This document shows, piece after piece, positions 51,468 to 62,741 of a DNA stretch of 64,000 nt. Under the pieces are notes generated by a model. It searched no databases and was not told where the DNA came from. It saw nothing but the letters and a program-made list of their open reading frames with translations. The position numbers and the translations under genes are program-made. Positions within the stretch are counted from its first letter, which is position 1; every line of letters begins with the position of its first letter. Source of the stretch: Dehalococcoidia bacterium (GTDB lineage: Bacteria > Chloroflexota > Dehalococcoidia > Tepidiformales > Tepidiformaceae); the NCBI GenBank assembly GCA_020847985.1, contig JADLBC010000049.1, positions 48,469-112,468 of the forward strand. The letters run 5' to 3'.

Positions 51468-52766
51468 TCAGCGCCGGCTCGCCCCCGCGACACCGGACGC
51501 CCGCAGCGCCTCGACCTCCGGCCCGCTGAACCCGAGATCCGCGAGCACGCTGTCGGTGTGCTCATCGAGCACCGGGGGTGGCGCGCCCGCCGCCGTGGGT
51601 GTCGCGTCCATTTTCACCGGTGGCCCGAACGTGCGGTACATGCCCAGAAGCGGGTGTTCCATCTCGACCACGTAGCCGTTCTCGACCATCTGAGGGTCGA
51701 TCATCGCCTCGGGCGGGAAGTTGAGCTTGCCGCAGGGCACGCCGCCTTTGCGAAGCCGCTCGATCCACTCCGCCGTGGTGTACTCGGCGAAAAGCACCTC
51801 GCATTCGCGCACGAGTTCACCGAGCCGTTCGAACGAACCCGGCGCGTTGAAGTCCCAGCCCGGCTGCGTGCGAGGGTCAGCGATGCCCGTCACGCTTCGG
51901 AAGCGAGCGTTCAGCTGCGGGCTGAGGCAGCCGACGCTCATGAAGCCGTCCTTCGTGCGGTAGTGGCGGAAGTAGATGTTCGCGAAGCCGCCGCGCACGT
52001 AATTCCGCTCCCAGATGGCGCGCTGCTCGGCGAAGCCTTCGCCGCGCGCACGGGCGGCCTCGACCTGCGGGAAGAAGGCTTCGTCGGCGGGCGGATCAGT
52101 CGCCGCGAACCAGCTGAGGAGCTGGTGTCCGAGCGCCATCGCCGTGCCGAGGAGGGACGTCTCGATGCGCTGGCCCTCGCCCGTGCGGTCGCGATGGCGG
52201 AGCGCGGCCACGACGCCGAACGCCGAGAACGCGCCCGTACCCATATCGTTGAACGCGGGCCGGATGTTCATGGGCACCCCGTCGCGTTCGCGCGCGGTGA
52301 GCACGGCCGTCCCGGAAAGCCCCTGCACGACGACGTCGTATCCCGGTTCGCCGCCCAGGGGCCCATGCTTGCCCAGCGGCACGTGCTCGAGGTAGATGAC
52401 CGATGGGTTGATCGCGCGAAGATCTTCGTAGGCGATGTGGTATCGCGGGAGGTCCGCCGGCTTCATCGAGACCATGACCACGTCCGCCCAGCGCACGAGC
52501 CGTTCGAGCACGGGACGGCTCTCGGCACGGGTGATATCGAGGCAGATGGCGCGCTTGCCGCGGTTTACGAGCGTGAAGCCTTTGCTCTCACCGGGCAGGA
52601 TGGGCTCCATCGTGTGCCGGATACCATCGCCTGATGGCGGCTCGACCTTGATCACGTCCGCGCCCATATCGGCGAGCAGGACGCCGGCGAAGGGGACCGC
52701 GAGCGCCTGGGCGATCTCCAGCACTCGTACACCGGCGAGGGCGCCGGGCCGTTCGTTCTCACTCAT
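51468..52766 (-). CDS. class III CoA-transferase with Glu at the nucleophile position
   Basis: A 432-residue CoA-transferase of normal layout (GALAGVRVLEIAQALAVPFA at the start, LVNRGKRAICLDITRAES as the CoA-binding segment). At the nucleophile position it reads GQRIETSLLG: Glu instead of Asp. A Glu could still form a CoA thioester, but the geometry would change, so function is uncertain. The frame is open to 52805; ATG 52766 has TATGCT 8 bases upstream, like other leaderless candidates. It stands alone on the minus strand. Confidence 0.88.
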   Translation of the reverse strand: MSENERPGALAGVRVLEIAQALAVPFAGVLLADMGADVIKVEPPSGDGIRHTMEPILPGESKGFTLVNRGKRAICLDITRAESRPVLERLVRWADVVMVSMKPADLPRYHIAYEDLRAINPSVIYLEHVPLGKHGPLGGEPGYDVVVQGLSGTAVLTARERDGVPMNIRPAFNDMGTGAFSAFGVVAALRHRDRTGEGQRIETSLLGTAMALGHQLLSWFAATDPPADEAFFPQVEAARARGEGFAEQRAIWERNYVRGGFANIYFRHYRTKDGFMSVGCLSPQLNARFRSVTGIADPRTQPGWDFNAPGSFERLGELVRECEVLFAEYTTAEWIERLRKGGVPCGKLNFPPEAMIDPQMVENGYVVEMEHPLLGMYRTFGPPVKMDATPTAAGAPPPVLDEHTDSVLADLGFSGPEVEALRASGVAGASRR

Positions 52767-52852
52767 GGCGGCGGAGCATACACGGACCGTTCCCGCCTCG
52801 GGCAACGCATTCGCGACACACGAGCGGCCTCGCGCGCCGCAGGATGGAATTC

Positions 52853-53323
52853 ATGACCGAAGACGCTGCCATGCTTGGGCGGGTGCGGGATGCGTTCGCA
52901 TCGTGCACCCGGCCGGAGCGCTTCACGAACCACCCGTGCTGCGAGGAGTGCGAAGAGCATCAGCAGACGCTGGCGTCGCGCGACCTCGATACCCTCTGCT
53001 TCGACGATATCGGCGACGGGGCATGGGACCCCATCACGATGGCGACGCCCGAGGCGTTCGCCTACTACCTCCCGGCGCTCGCACGTCTCGCACTCGATGA
53101 GCCACACGGCACGTTGGGCTGGTTCGGGCCTCAGCTCATGTTCCATCTCGAGCGAGACGGCCCCCGCAACGAGCGGTGGCGGGCGATGACGCCGGAGCAG
53201 CGCGACATGGTCGTCGCCCTGCTCGACCACATCATCGAGACACGGGCAGTGCTCATCGACACCTATTGGAGCTGCCCCGAGGCGTTGTTCCGCGCGCGCA
53301 GCGTCTACGCCGACCGGGGATGA
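52853..53323 (+). CDS. conserved protein of unknown function (DUF6714-like)
   Basis: A 156-residue protein. A Cys-rich N-terminal part (RFTNHPCCEECEEHQQTL) may bind metal; then comes IGDGAWDPITMATPEAFAYY, PALARLALDE and, near the end, RDMVVALLDHIIETRAVLID. This order resembles a DUF I recall as DUF6714, but I cannot confirm it. ATG 52853 has AGGA eight bases upstream; ATG 52844 is the alternative. Confidence 0.68.
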   Translation: MTEDAAMLGRVRDAFASCTRPERFTNHPCCEECEEHQQTLASRDLDTLCFDDIGDGAWDPITMATPEAFAYYLPALARLALDEPHGTLGWFGPQLMFHLERDGPRNERWRAMTPEQRDMVVALLDHIIETRAVLIDTYWSCPEALFRARSVYADRG

Positions 53324-53423
53324 CGCGCACGAACGCGCGGAGTGCCCGCCAATGCTTCCGCCGTGCTACGCTCCGCCGCACTTCGCATCCGGCCCGGTCG
53401 CCCGGGCGGGAGGGGGCACGGGG

Positions 53424-54968
53424 ATGTCTGGATCAACCAACGAACTGCCACTCGTTCGCACCACCGGCGGGCTCGTCCAGGGGCGAACCGAGGAAGGCAT
53501 CAGCAGCTTCAAGGGGATCCCGTACGGGGCGCCGACGGGTGGCGCGAACCGCTTCATGCCGCCACAGCCGCCGGAACCCTGGACGGGCATCCGCGAGGGC
53601 GTCGCGTTCGGGGACATGGCCCCGCAGCGGCTTCCCGGCGCGGGCCTCTCCGTCACTCAGCAGCTCGACGCGGCCACCGGTGACGAAAATGAGGCCTGCC
53701 TCTACCTCAACGTCTACACTCCGGGAACCGGCGGCGCGCGGCCCGTCATGGTCTGGCTGCACGGCGGCGGGTTCGTTTCCGGCTCGGGCGGCCCCGCCTA
53801 CGACGGTTCCAACCTGGCACGACGTGGCGATGTCGTCGTCGTAACTCTGAACCACCGGCTGGGCGCGCTCGGGTACCTCCACCTGGGCGACATCGATCCC
53901 CGCTTCGCCAGCGCGGGCAACGCCGGCATGCTCGATATCGTCGCCGCGCTCGAATGGGTACGCGATAACGCCGCCGCCTTCGGTGGCGACCCGGCGAACG
54001 TGACCATCTTCGGGGAGTCCGGCGGCGGGCGAAAAGTGGCGGCCTTGCTCGCGATGCCGCCGGCCGCGGGACTCTTTCATCGCGCCATCATCGAAAGCGG
54101 ACCCGGGATGCGCGCGAACGAACGCGAGTACGGCACGCAGTTCGCGACCGCCTTCCTCGCCGAACTGGGCATGCTGCCCGGCGACGTGAGCGCGCTCCAG
54201 GAAGTCCCGCTGGAGCGGATCATGGCCGCCCAGTTCGCCGTCCAGCGGAGTTCGCCGTCGAGCCTGCCCGGCATCCGCGGCGGCTTCCGGCCCGTCATCC
54301 AGCCGGGTGTGCTGCCGGCCCACCCGTTCATCCCCGCCGCGCCCGAACAGTCCGCGGGGATCCCGCTGCTCATCGGGTTCAATCGCACGGAGGCCACCCT
54401 CTTCCTCGCGAACGACAAGGAAGTCTACGAACTGGACGAGGAAGGTCTGCAGCGGCGCACGGCGAAGCTCTACGGCGAACGCGCGGCAGGCATCGTCGCG
54501 GATATGCGCGCGGCCTACCCGGACGCCTCGCCGTCGGACCTGTACATCCTCATTCACACGGGGTCGCTACGGTACCCGATCGATTCCATCAAGCTCGCCG
54601 AGCGGAAGGCGGCGGCGGGCGGCGCGCCCGTGTACTTCTACCGCTTCGACTGGCAATCGACGGCGCGCTACGGGCGGCTCAAGACCCCGCACGCGCTCGA
54701 GATCCCGTTCGTGTTCGACCTGACCGAGCACCCCTCGTGGCGCGGACTCACGCGTGCCACGCCCGAGGCGGCGGCCCTCGCCGCGAAGGTCAGCGCCACC
54801 TGGGCGGCGTTCGCGCGCACCGGCAGCCCGAACGGCGGCGGCCTGCCCCAATGGGACCCGTTCGACAGAGATACCCGGCGCACGATGCTCATCGACAATG
54901 AGAGCAAGTGTGTGAGCGACCCGGCGCCGGCCGAGCGCGCGGTGTGGGAACGCACCTACTGGGGGTGA
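53424..54968 (+). CDS. type B carboxylesterase (alpha/beta hydrolase)
   Basis: A 514-residue esterase. The nucleophile elbow is FGESGGGRKV (Ser). The oxyanion hole is VWLHGGGFVSGSGG. The catalytic Glu and His are likely in IGFNRTEATLF and LKTPHALEIPFVF. The family N-terminus VRTTGGLVQGRTEEG and the EACLYLNVYTP signature are also present. No signal peptide is seen, so it should be cytoplasmic. It hydrolyses an ester or lactone of unknown identity; the monooxygenase upstream would make esters, and a link is inference. Confidence 0.93.
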   Translation: MSGSTNELPLVRTTGGLVQGRTEEGISSFKGIPYGAPTGGANRFMPPQPPEPWTGIREGVAFGDMAPQRLPGAGLSVTQQLDAATGDENEACLYLNVYTPGTGGARPVMVWLHGGGFVSGSGGPAYDGSNLARRGDVVVVTLNHRLGALGYLHLGDIDPRFASAGNAGMLDIVAALEWVRDNAAAFGGDPANVTIFGESGGGRKVAALLAMPPAAGLFHRAIIESGPGMRANEREYGTQFATAFLAELGMLPGDVSALQEVPLERIMAAQFAVQRSSPSSLPGIRGGFRPVIQPGVLPAHPFIPAAPEQSAGIPLLIGFNRTEATLFLANDKEVYELDEEGLQRRTAKLYGERAAGIVADMRAAYPDASPSDLYILIHTGSLRYPIDSIKLAERKAAAGGAPVYFYRFDWQSTARYGRLKTPHALEIPFVFDLTEHPSWRGLTRATPEAAALAAKVSATWAAFARTGSPNGGGLPQWDPFDRDTRRTMLIDNESKCVSDPAPAERAVWERTYWG

Positions 54969-55009
54969 ACGCCGGGTGCGCATCCGCGCGGCGCCGGTAG
55001 ACTGGGGAT

Positions 55010-55546
55010 GTGCTGTTCAACCATCCCCGCTCGCCCGAGCCGCGCGCCTCGCGCATCCACACACCCGGCTTCGAACACCTTCGCACCGAGATCTGGATGG
55101 GCGGCGCCGACAGCCTCCACGGTGAGCACCTCGGGCCCTCGCACGTCGAGGATGCGTGGATCATCGATGTCGCGGGCGAGATGCCGCACGACCTGCGGAA
55201 GGCGGCGGCACTCTGGCTCCCGCGCGTCTTCGTCGATATCGAGGTCGAGCCGCCGAACATCGCCTGGCTCTACCAGCTCGCGAACTCGGTCGCGGCGGCG
55301 GTCCATGGCCAGCCTTCCGCGGAAGGCGACGCGTGGCCGCACCCGGCGGATGCGCCTGCGCGCATTTATGTCATGTGCCAGCACGGGATGAATCGCAGTG
55401 GCCTTGTAACGGGGCTCATCCTGCGCGCCGTGGGTGTCGGCGTCGATGAGACGCTGGCCAGCATCGCCACCCGCCCGGGAGCGCTCAACAACCAGACGTA
55501 CGAGCGGCTCGTTCGCTCCTTCGAGCCGCTCGCCTTCCGGCCCTAG
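55010..55546 (+). CDS. dual-specificity phosphatase-like protein
   Basis: A 178-residue protein with the Cys-phosphatase loop C-x5-R in YVMCQHGMNRSGLVTGL, typical for dual-specificity/tyrosine phosphatases. The general acid would be an Asp upstream, possibly in FVDIEVEPPN. It may dephosphorylate proteins or nucleotides. It starts at GTG 55010, and TAGACT (54998-55003) lies 6 bases upstream, again the leaderless pattern. Its stop overlaps the stop of the convergent desaturase gene by 4 bases. Confidence 0.82.
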   Translation: MLFNHPRSPEPRASRIHTPGFEHLRTEIWMGGADSLHGEHLGPSHVEDAWIIDVAGEMPHDLRKAAALWLPRVFVDIEVEPPNIAWLYQLANSVAAAVHGQPSAEGDAWPHPADAPARIYVMCQHGMNRSGLVTGLILRAVGVGVDETLASIATRPGALNNQTYERLVRSFEPLAFRP

Positions 55547-56580
55547 CGGGCGCGCAGCACCGCACCGACGCGGTGCAGATAGCTAAACCCCTCCACGTAC
55601 GATGCGAACAGGTTCGCCTCGTGGTAGGGCACGCCCCGTTCGCGGCAGAACTCCTCGACGATCGGCTTCACGCGGCGAAGGTTGTTGCGGGGCATGGTCG
55701 GGAAGAGGTGGTGCTCGATCTGGTAGTTCAGGCCGCCGTACCAGAAGTCGACGAACACCGGCCCGGTCACGTTCCGCGAGGTGATCACCTGTTCGCGGAA
55801 GAAGTCCATGCGGTGGTTGTCATCGATGACCGGCATCCCCTTGTGGTTCGAGGCGAAGACAGAGCTGTTGTAGAGCCCGAACACGCCCTGGTGCACCAGC
55901 ACGAAGCCGATGGCGAGCGGCACGGATGGCAACTGCGTGAGCAACAGCGCGTACGCGACGAAGTGCGCGACCATGCCGGCGGCCTGCAGCCCCGCGTGAC
56001 GCGCCTGCCCGCTGGCCAGGTATCGCGCGCTGGTGACGCGCATGTTCACGGCTTGCAGCGGGAACAGGAAGGCGAAGATGAACGCCTGGAACTTGATGAT
56101 CGGCAGGAAGATCCGGTTCCGCTGGCGGATCTGGCTCTCCGCGAAGGCGATGAACGGGAACTGGATGTCCGGGTCTTTGTCCACGTGGTTCGGTGTGGCG
56201 TGGTGCTGGTTGTGCTTGTCGTTCCACCAGGAGTGGCTGATGCCCAGCATCAGGCTCCCCCAGAAGTAGCGTCCGAACAGGTTCAGGCGCTTGCCGCGGT
56301 AGCCCTGCTTATGGCCGACATCGTGGCCGAGCAGCGCAATCTGCGTCGAGGCGAAGCCCAGCAGCGCGGCGCTCGCGAGGATCACGATCGCGCTCGTGGC
56401 CACGACCGCGATCCAGGCGGCAAGGGCAACGGTGGCAATCGCGACAACCGACTTGAACACGTAGTAGCCGGGCCGGGGCTGGAACAGGCCCGCCTCTTGC
56501 ACACGCCGTTTCAGGTCGCGGTAGTCATTGCTTGGAACACGGGTGGAGGGAGGTGCGGGTCGAGTCGCGGTGACGGTCAT
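55543..56580 (-). CDS. membrane fatty acid desaturase
   Basis: A 345-residue integral-membrane di-iron desaturase. The three His boxes are HDVGH, HNQHH and QIEHH, the last being typical of acyl-lipid front-end-like desaturases; no cytochrome b5 domain is fused. Hydrophobic helices are at ~45-95 and ~160-240 (VVAIATVALAAWIAVVAT). It would introduce a double bond into membrane lipid acyl chains, adjusting fluidity. The start is at ATG 56580, behind a Shine-Dalgarno-like GAAGGGGA. Confidence 0.93.
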   Translation of the reverse strand: MTVTATRPAPPSTRVPSNDYRDLKRRVQEAGLFQPRPGYYVFKSVVAIATVALAAWIAVVATSAIVILASAALLGFASTQIALLGHDVGHKQGYRGKRLNLFGRYFWGSLMLGISHSWWNDKHNQHHATPNHVDKDPDIQFPFIAFAESQIRQRNRIFLPIIKFQAFIFAFLFPLQAVNMRVTSARYLASGQARHAGLQAAGMVAHFVAYALLLTQLPSVPLAIGFVLVHQGVFGLYNSSVFASNHKGMPVIDDNHRMDFFREQVITSRNVTGPVFVDFWYGGLNYQIEHHLFPTMPRNNLRRVKPIVEEFCRERGVPYHEANLFASYVEGFSYLHRVGAVLRAR

Positions 56581-56733
56581 GGATCCCCTTCGGGGTGGGC
56601 TTTCGCCCCGAGTAGCGGCGCGCCGGGGAACGCGTCGCGCACACTGTATCGTGTCTTGGCCTTAGCCATGCGGCGGAGCGAGATGTCTCCCGGGAGCGGC
56701 ATCCCAATCCGGACGCGCCCCCGGGAGCATCAG

Positions 56734-58152
56734 TCAGGCTCCGTTGCGAAAGCGATGTTCGCTGTGGCGAGGCGCGAACGGACGGCGGGCCGCACGCCCA
56801 TCGTTCCGGGGGGCGCCGCGGCGCGGGCCACGGCCGGGACCGCCGGCCTGCGGGCGTGCGGCTCGCGCCGGAGGGGGAGCAACCGGCGCCTCACGCGGAG
56901 GCTCCCAGGCGCCGAGGTCGGCAAGGCGCGGGTCGGCCGGGCCCATCGGAACCACCGCTTCCTCGATCCCCGCATCGCGGCGGAGGAAGGCGACGTCCCG
57001 CTCCTGGCCGGGTTCGACGAGCGTCACGACGACGCCGCTGGCGCCCGCGCGAGCCGTCCGCCCCGAACGGTGCACGTACGTCCGCGCATCTTCGGGAATA
57101 TCGTGGTGGACGACGATGTCGACGTTATCGACGTGGATGCCGCGCGCGGCGATGTTCGTCGCGACGAGCACGGGCACCCGGCCCGAGGCGAAATCGCCGA
57201 GCGCCCGCTGGCGCTGCGGCTGGCTCATGCGCCCGTGCAGGCGGCCGGCGGCCACCCCTTCGCGGTCGAGCTGCACGACCAGGCGGTCGGCGGCGCGCTG
57301 CGTGCGCACGAACATGATGACGCGCTCCGGTCCCGAGGCGATGGCCGCGGACACGGCCACTTTCTCGGCGGGGTCGACGGCGATGAAGCGGTGCAGCATC
57401 GTCATCGCGTCCTCTTCCGGCGCGGCGGCTTCGTGGAAGAGTGGCTCCTGCTGGTAGCGCCGCACGAGCTCGTCGACTTCGCCATCGAGCGTGGCGGAGA
57501 AGAGGAGCACCTGGCGCGGTGAGCCGACGCGGTCGAGGATGCGCCGCACCTGGGGCATGAAGCCGAGGTCGGCCATCTGGTCGGCCTCGTCGATGACGGC
57601 GACCTTCACTTCGGCGACCGAAAGCGCGCCGCGTTCGAGCAGGTCGTTCAGGCGGCCCGGCGTGGCGATGACGATATCGACGCCCATGTGGAGGGCACGA
57701 ATCTGCCCACCGAGCGGCACGCCGCCGTACACCGCGTGGATGCGCTGGTTCTGGACGCCCGCGACGGGTGCCAGCGAACGCGCCACCTGCACGGCGAGTT
57801 CACGCGTGGGGACGAGGACGAGCGCCGCGGGATGGCCCGGGCGGCCGCGCCCGCAGCGGGCGAGCATCGGGATGCCGAAGGCGAGCGTCTTGCCCGAACC
57901 CGTCCGCGCTTTGCCGCAGATGTCCCTGCCGGCGAGCGCATCGGGGATGGTGAGCGCCTGGATGGGCGACGGCACGGTGATGCTGGCTGCCGCGAGCACC
58001 TTGATGACCGCGGGCCCGACGCCGAGGTCGCCGAACGTGGTCCCGGTCGCGTCCTCTGCCTGCGCGGGCAGGCTGGCCGGGTTCGCGGCGGGTACGATCG
58101 AAGGGGCGGCCGGGCTTGCCGGTCGCGGGGTACGCTGAGTCAGGGTAAGCAG
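56734..58152 (-). CDS. DEAD-box RNA helicase, probable CTG start
   Basis: An ATP-dependent RNA helicase. Motifs in order: Q motif VPSPIQ, I ARTGSGKT, Ia PTRELAVQVA, Ib TPGRL, II DEAD (VIDEADQMADLG), III SAT, IV/V VATNIAARGIHVDN and VI HRSGRTARAG; a Pro/Arg-rich basic tail follows. The first standard start (GTG 57999) would cut off the conserved TTFGDLGVGPAVIKVLAAAS that precedes the Q motif. Upstream the frame has no ATG, GTG or TTG before a stop near 58213. A CTG at 58152 has GGAG eight bases before it (58164-58161), which I take as the start (472 residues). Confidence 0.88.
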   Translation of the reverse strand: MLTLTQRTPRPASPAAPSIVPAANPASLPAQAEDATGTTFGDLGVGPAVIKVLAAASITVPSPIQALTIPDALAGRDICGKARTGSGKTLAFGIPMLARCGRGRPGHPAALVLVPTRELAVQVARSLAPVAGVQNQRIHAVYGGVPLGGQIRALHMGVDIVIATPGRLNDLLERGALSVAEVKVAVIDEADQMADLGFMPQVRRILDRVGSPRQVLLFSATLDGEVDELVRRYQQEPLFHEAAAPEEDAMTMLHRFIAVDPAEKVAVSAAIASGPERVIMFVRTQRAADRLVVQLDREGVAAGRLHGRMSQPQRQRALGDFASGRVPVLVATNIAARGIHVDNVDIVVHHDIPEDARTYVHRSGRTARAGASGVVVTLVEPGQERDVAFLRRDAGIEEAVVPMGPADPRLADLGAWEPPREAPVAPPPARAARPQAGGPGRGPRRGAPRNDGRAARRPFAPRHSEHRFRNGA

Positions 58153-58431
58153 AAAAAGAACTCCAGGGTGTGAATGTGGCGAGCGAGTGATCTTCCGTCC
58201 CGGAACGCCTCAACCACCGCACATCACAGAGCCTGAGGAAAACCGGCGGCACGCATCGGCGCGTGCGCTCTGGAACTACCGTAGCACAGATGTGCGCCGT
58301 GCGCCTTTCCCGCGTGCTACCATATGGAGGAACTCCCCGGGGAGCCTGTGCAGGCGGGCGGCCCGGGCCCTTTCGACCGGCCGCCAACCCCATCGTTCGA
58401 TGGTCCGGTGGCCCCAGACCCAGGAGTGGTT

Positions 58432-58653
58432 ATGGCAACGAAGACCGACGTTATTGAAGTCGAAGGACTGGTGACCCAGGCGCTCCCGAGCGCGATGTTC
58501 AAGGTGGAACTCGGGAACGGGCACGAAGTGCTCGCGCACATCAGCGGCAAGATGCGCAAGCACTACATCAAGGTACTCCCGGGCGACCGCGTGCTGGTCG
58601 AGCTTTCCCCGTACGACCTCACCCGTGGACGGTTGACCTTCCGCTTCAAGTAG
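58432..58653 (+). CDS. infA: translation initiation factor IF-1
   Basis: A 73-residue S1/OB-fold factor that binds the ribosomal A site during initiation. The sequence [20 protein letters not shown], then [20 protein letters not shown] and [19 protein letters not shown] is diagnostic. ATG 58432 has a CAGGAG ribosome site; the frame is open to 58324 without support. infA usually lies in the ribosomal-protein operon near rpmJ; here it stands alone, divergent from the helicase gene. Confidence 0.97.
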   Translation: MATKTDVIEVEGLVTQALPSAMFKVELGNGHEVLAHISGKMRKHYIKVLPGDRVLVELSPYDLTRGRLTFRFK

Positions 58654-58817
58654 GCCGCGCCGGCCCGGGCTCTTTCGCGCACCGCGACGAGCAGGCGGCA
58701 GCTTTTGTGTGCCTCGCGTGGGACCGCGAGCGGTTCTTGTTGCCTCTTCGATTGCCTCTGGACATTCGCAGCCCGTGGGAGCAGGCTGTCGGCGCGAATA
58801 TCACCACGAGGCAAACC

Positions 58818-59702
58818 GTGAGCTTTCCCAGCGCCACTCCCCTGACCGAGATCGAACCGGGCGTCATCGCCACGCCCTTCCGCGAAGTCCGCAACCCCAA
58901 CGCGAGCGGAACGGGCAGCATCCATGACACCGCGACCGCGCAGAAGCTCGGGTTCCGCGGTGGCACCGTCGCCGGTTCCAACCACATGGATCTCTTCGCG
59001 CCGCTCGCCACGAAGGCGTTCGGCAAGGCGTGGTGGGAGACGGGCAGCCTCTCCCTCTATTTCCGCAACGCCACCCTCGACCGCGAACCGGTGAGCGCGC
59101 GCATGAAGACACCCGCGCGTGGCCACGATGCGCAGGCAGACGTGTGGATGAACCGCGAGGATGGCATGCTCGTGTGCGAAGGCACCGTCTCCGCCGGTGA
59201 CGCCGGTGAGCCCTCCGCGCTGCGGCGCCTCGACATGGACACCATCGACGCGGCGGGAGCACGCATCCTCGAGAAGCTGCACGCCGGCGATCTCATCCCC
59301 GAGACGGGCGCGATCTATTCGGAAAAGCAGCAGGAAGACCGCCTCGCAATCACCACGGAGCCGATGGACTGGTACCGCGGGGACTCGCCCTGGGGCGGCC
59401 CGATTGTGACGCCGGCCGGGTACGTCGGCCTCTTGTACGGCCAGGCCATCCGCTCGCTGCGGCTCTCCATCGGCACCGTCGTGGGCCTCTTCGGCGCCAT
59501 CGAGATCCGCAACGTCAACGGCCCGCTGCTCGTCGAGACACCCTACGTCGTCCACGGCAAGGTGCTCGCGGTCGGCCAGAGCCCGAAGACGGAGTTCTTC
59601 TGGTACGAGACCTACGCCGACGACACCAGCGGCAAGCGCATCGCCGAGCACCGCATGCTCCTGCGCTTCATGAAGGCCAGCAGCCCGCTCTGGGCGGAGT
59701 AA
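58818..59702 (+). CDS. hotdog-fold (MaoC-like) family protein
   Basis: A 294-residue protein with the hotdog segment GFRGGTVAGSNHMDLFAPLA, shared in pattern with the proteins at 31.3-31.6 and 38.8-39.6 kb. A second half has PIVTPAGYVGLLYGQAIRSL and GPLLVETPYVVHGKV. It may be a hydratase of a CoA ester; no partner is adjacent. GTG 58818 was chosen because it has GAGG upstream and starts at the family N-terminus; the frame is open to 58707. Confidence 0.72.
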   Translation: MSFPSATPLTEIEPGVIATPFREVRNPNASGTGSIHDTATAQKLGFRGGTVAGSNHMDLFAPLATKAFGKAWWETGSLSLYFRNATLDREPVSARMKTPARGHDAQADVWMNREDGMLVCEGTVSAGDAGEPSALRRLDMDTIDAAGARILEKLHAGDLIPETGAIYSEKQQEDRLAITTEPMDWYRGDSPWGGPIVTPAGYVGLLYGQAIRSLRLSIGTVVGLFGAIEIRNVNGPLLVETPYVVHGKVLAVGQSPKTEFFWYETYADDTSGKRIAEHRMLLRFMKASSPLWAE

Positions 59703-59730
59703 CCACGGCGTACGATTCGCCGCAATGACA

Positions 59731-59762
59731 GGGCCCGCGCCGAACCCGGCGCGGGCCTTGCT
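59731..59762. terminator. intrinsic terminator between convergent hotdog and ppdK genes
   Basis: GGCCCGCGCCG, loop aacc, CGGCGCGGGCC followed by TT. It sits 30 bases after the plus-strand stop and 21 bases after the minus-strand stop of ppdK, so it may serve both. Confidence 0.65.
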
Positions 59763-59782
59763 GTATCAGGCGGTTTGGGCCG

Positions 59783-62392
<2,610 letters not shown>

Positions 62393-62741
62393 CCAGAACG
62401 CCTCCTGCGGCGGTCGTCAGCGGGCAGATTTGCCCGGCGTTGTTCGGTCGAGGGGCGGGTCCGCGCTCCGCCGGCGTGGACACACGTCTCCCTGGTACCA
62501 CGCTCTCGTGTCGTCCCTGTGAACCGAACTGGGGAGAACCCCAAGCTCCATTCTAGGGTGCCCGCGAACGTGCAATTGCGTCTTTACTGCGGAATACCCG
62601 CGCCGGCGCCTCCTTGACTGCAAACGCACACGCCCCTGAAATCTCCCGGCCCGCGCACGTCAGCGCGCGGGTTGGAGCAACGGCGATGCCCGGTCTCACC
62701 ACACTCCGTGGGTATCGAATCCCGATCCGGGCGCCGCTGCC
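62393..62741. other. 349-base intergenic region between divergent ppdK and MFS genes
   Basis: No gene is supported. On the plus strand a promoter for the MFS gene is likely at 62614-62642. On the minus strand, towards ppdK, a TAGAAT box lies at 62555-62550 but lacks a good -35; a GGAGG ribosome site precedes the ppdK ATG. Nothing else stands out. Confidence 0.4.
62614..62642 (+). promoter_or_regulatory. putative promoter of the MFS gene
   Basis: TTGACT (62614-62619), a 17-base spacer and TGAAAT (62637-62642), about 100 bases before the start codon. Confidence 0.42.

Noticed and set aside
55573..57522. 649-codon plus-strand frame across the desaturase and helicase genes
   Set aside because: It spans two well-supported opposite-strand genes and the intergenic gap, which is typical for an antisense shadow.
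62550..62578. Promoter for ppdK with TAGAAT as -10
   Set aside because: TTGCAC is only 14 bases upstream and the hexamer at 17 bases (CAATTG) does not resemble a -35.
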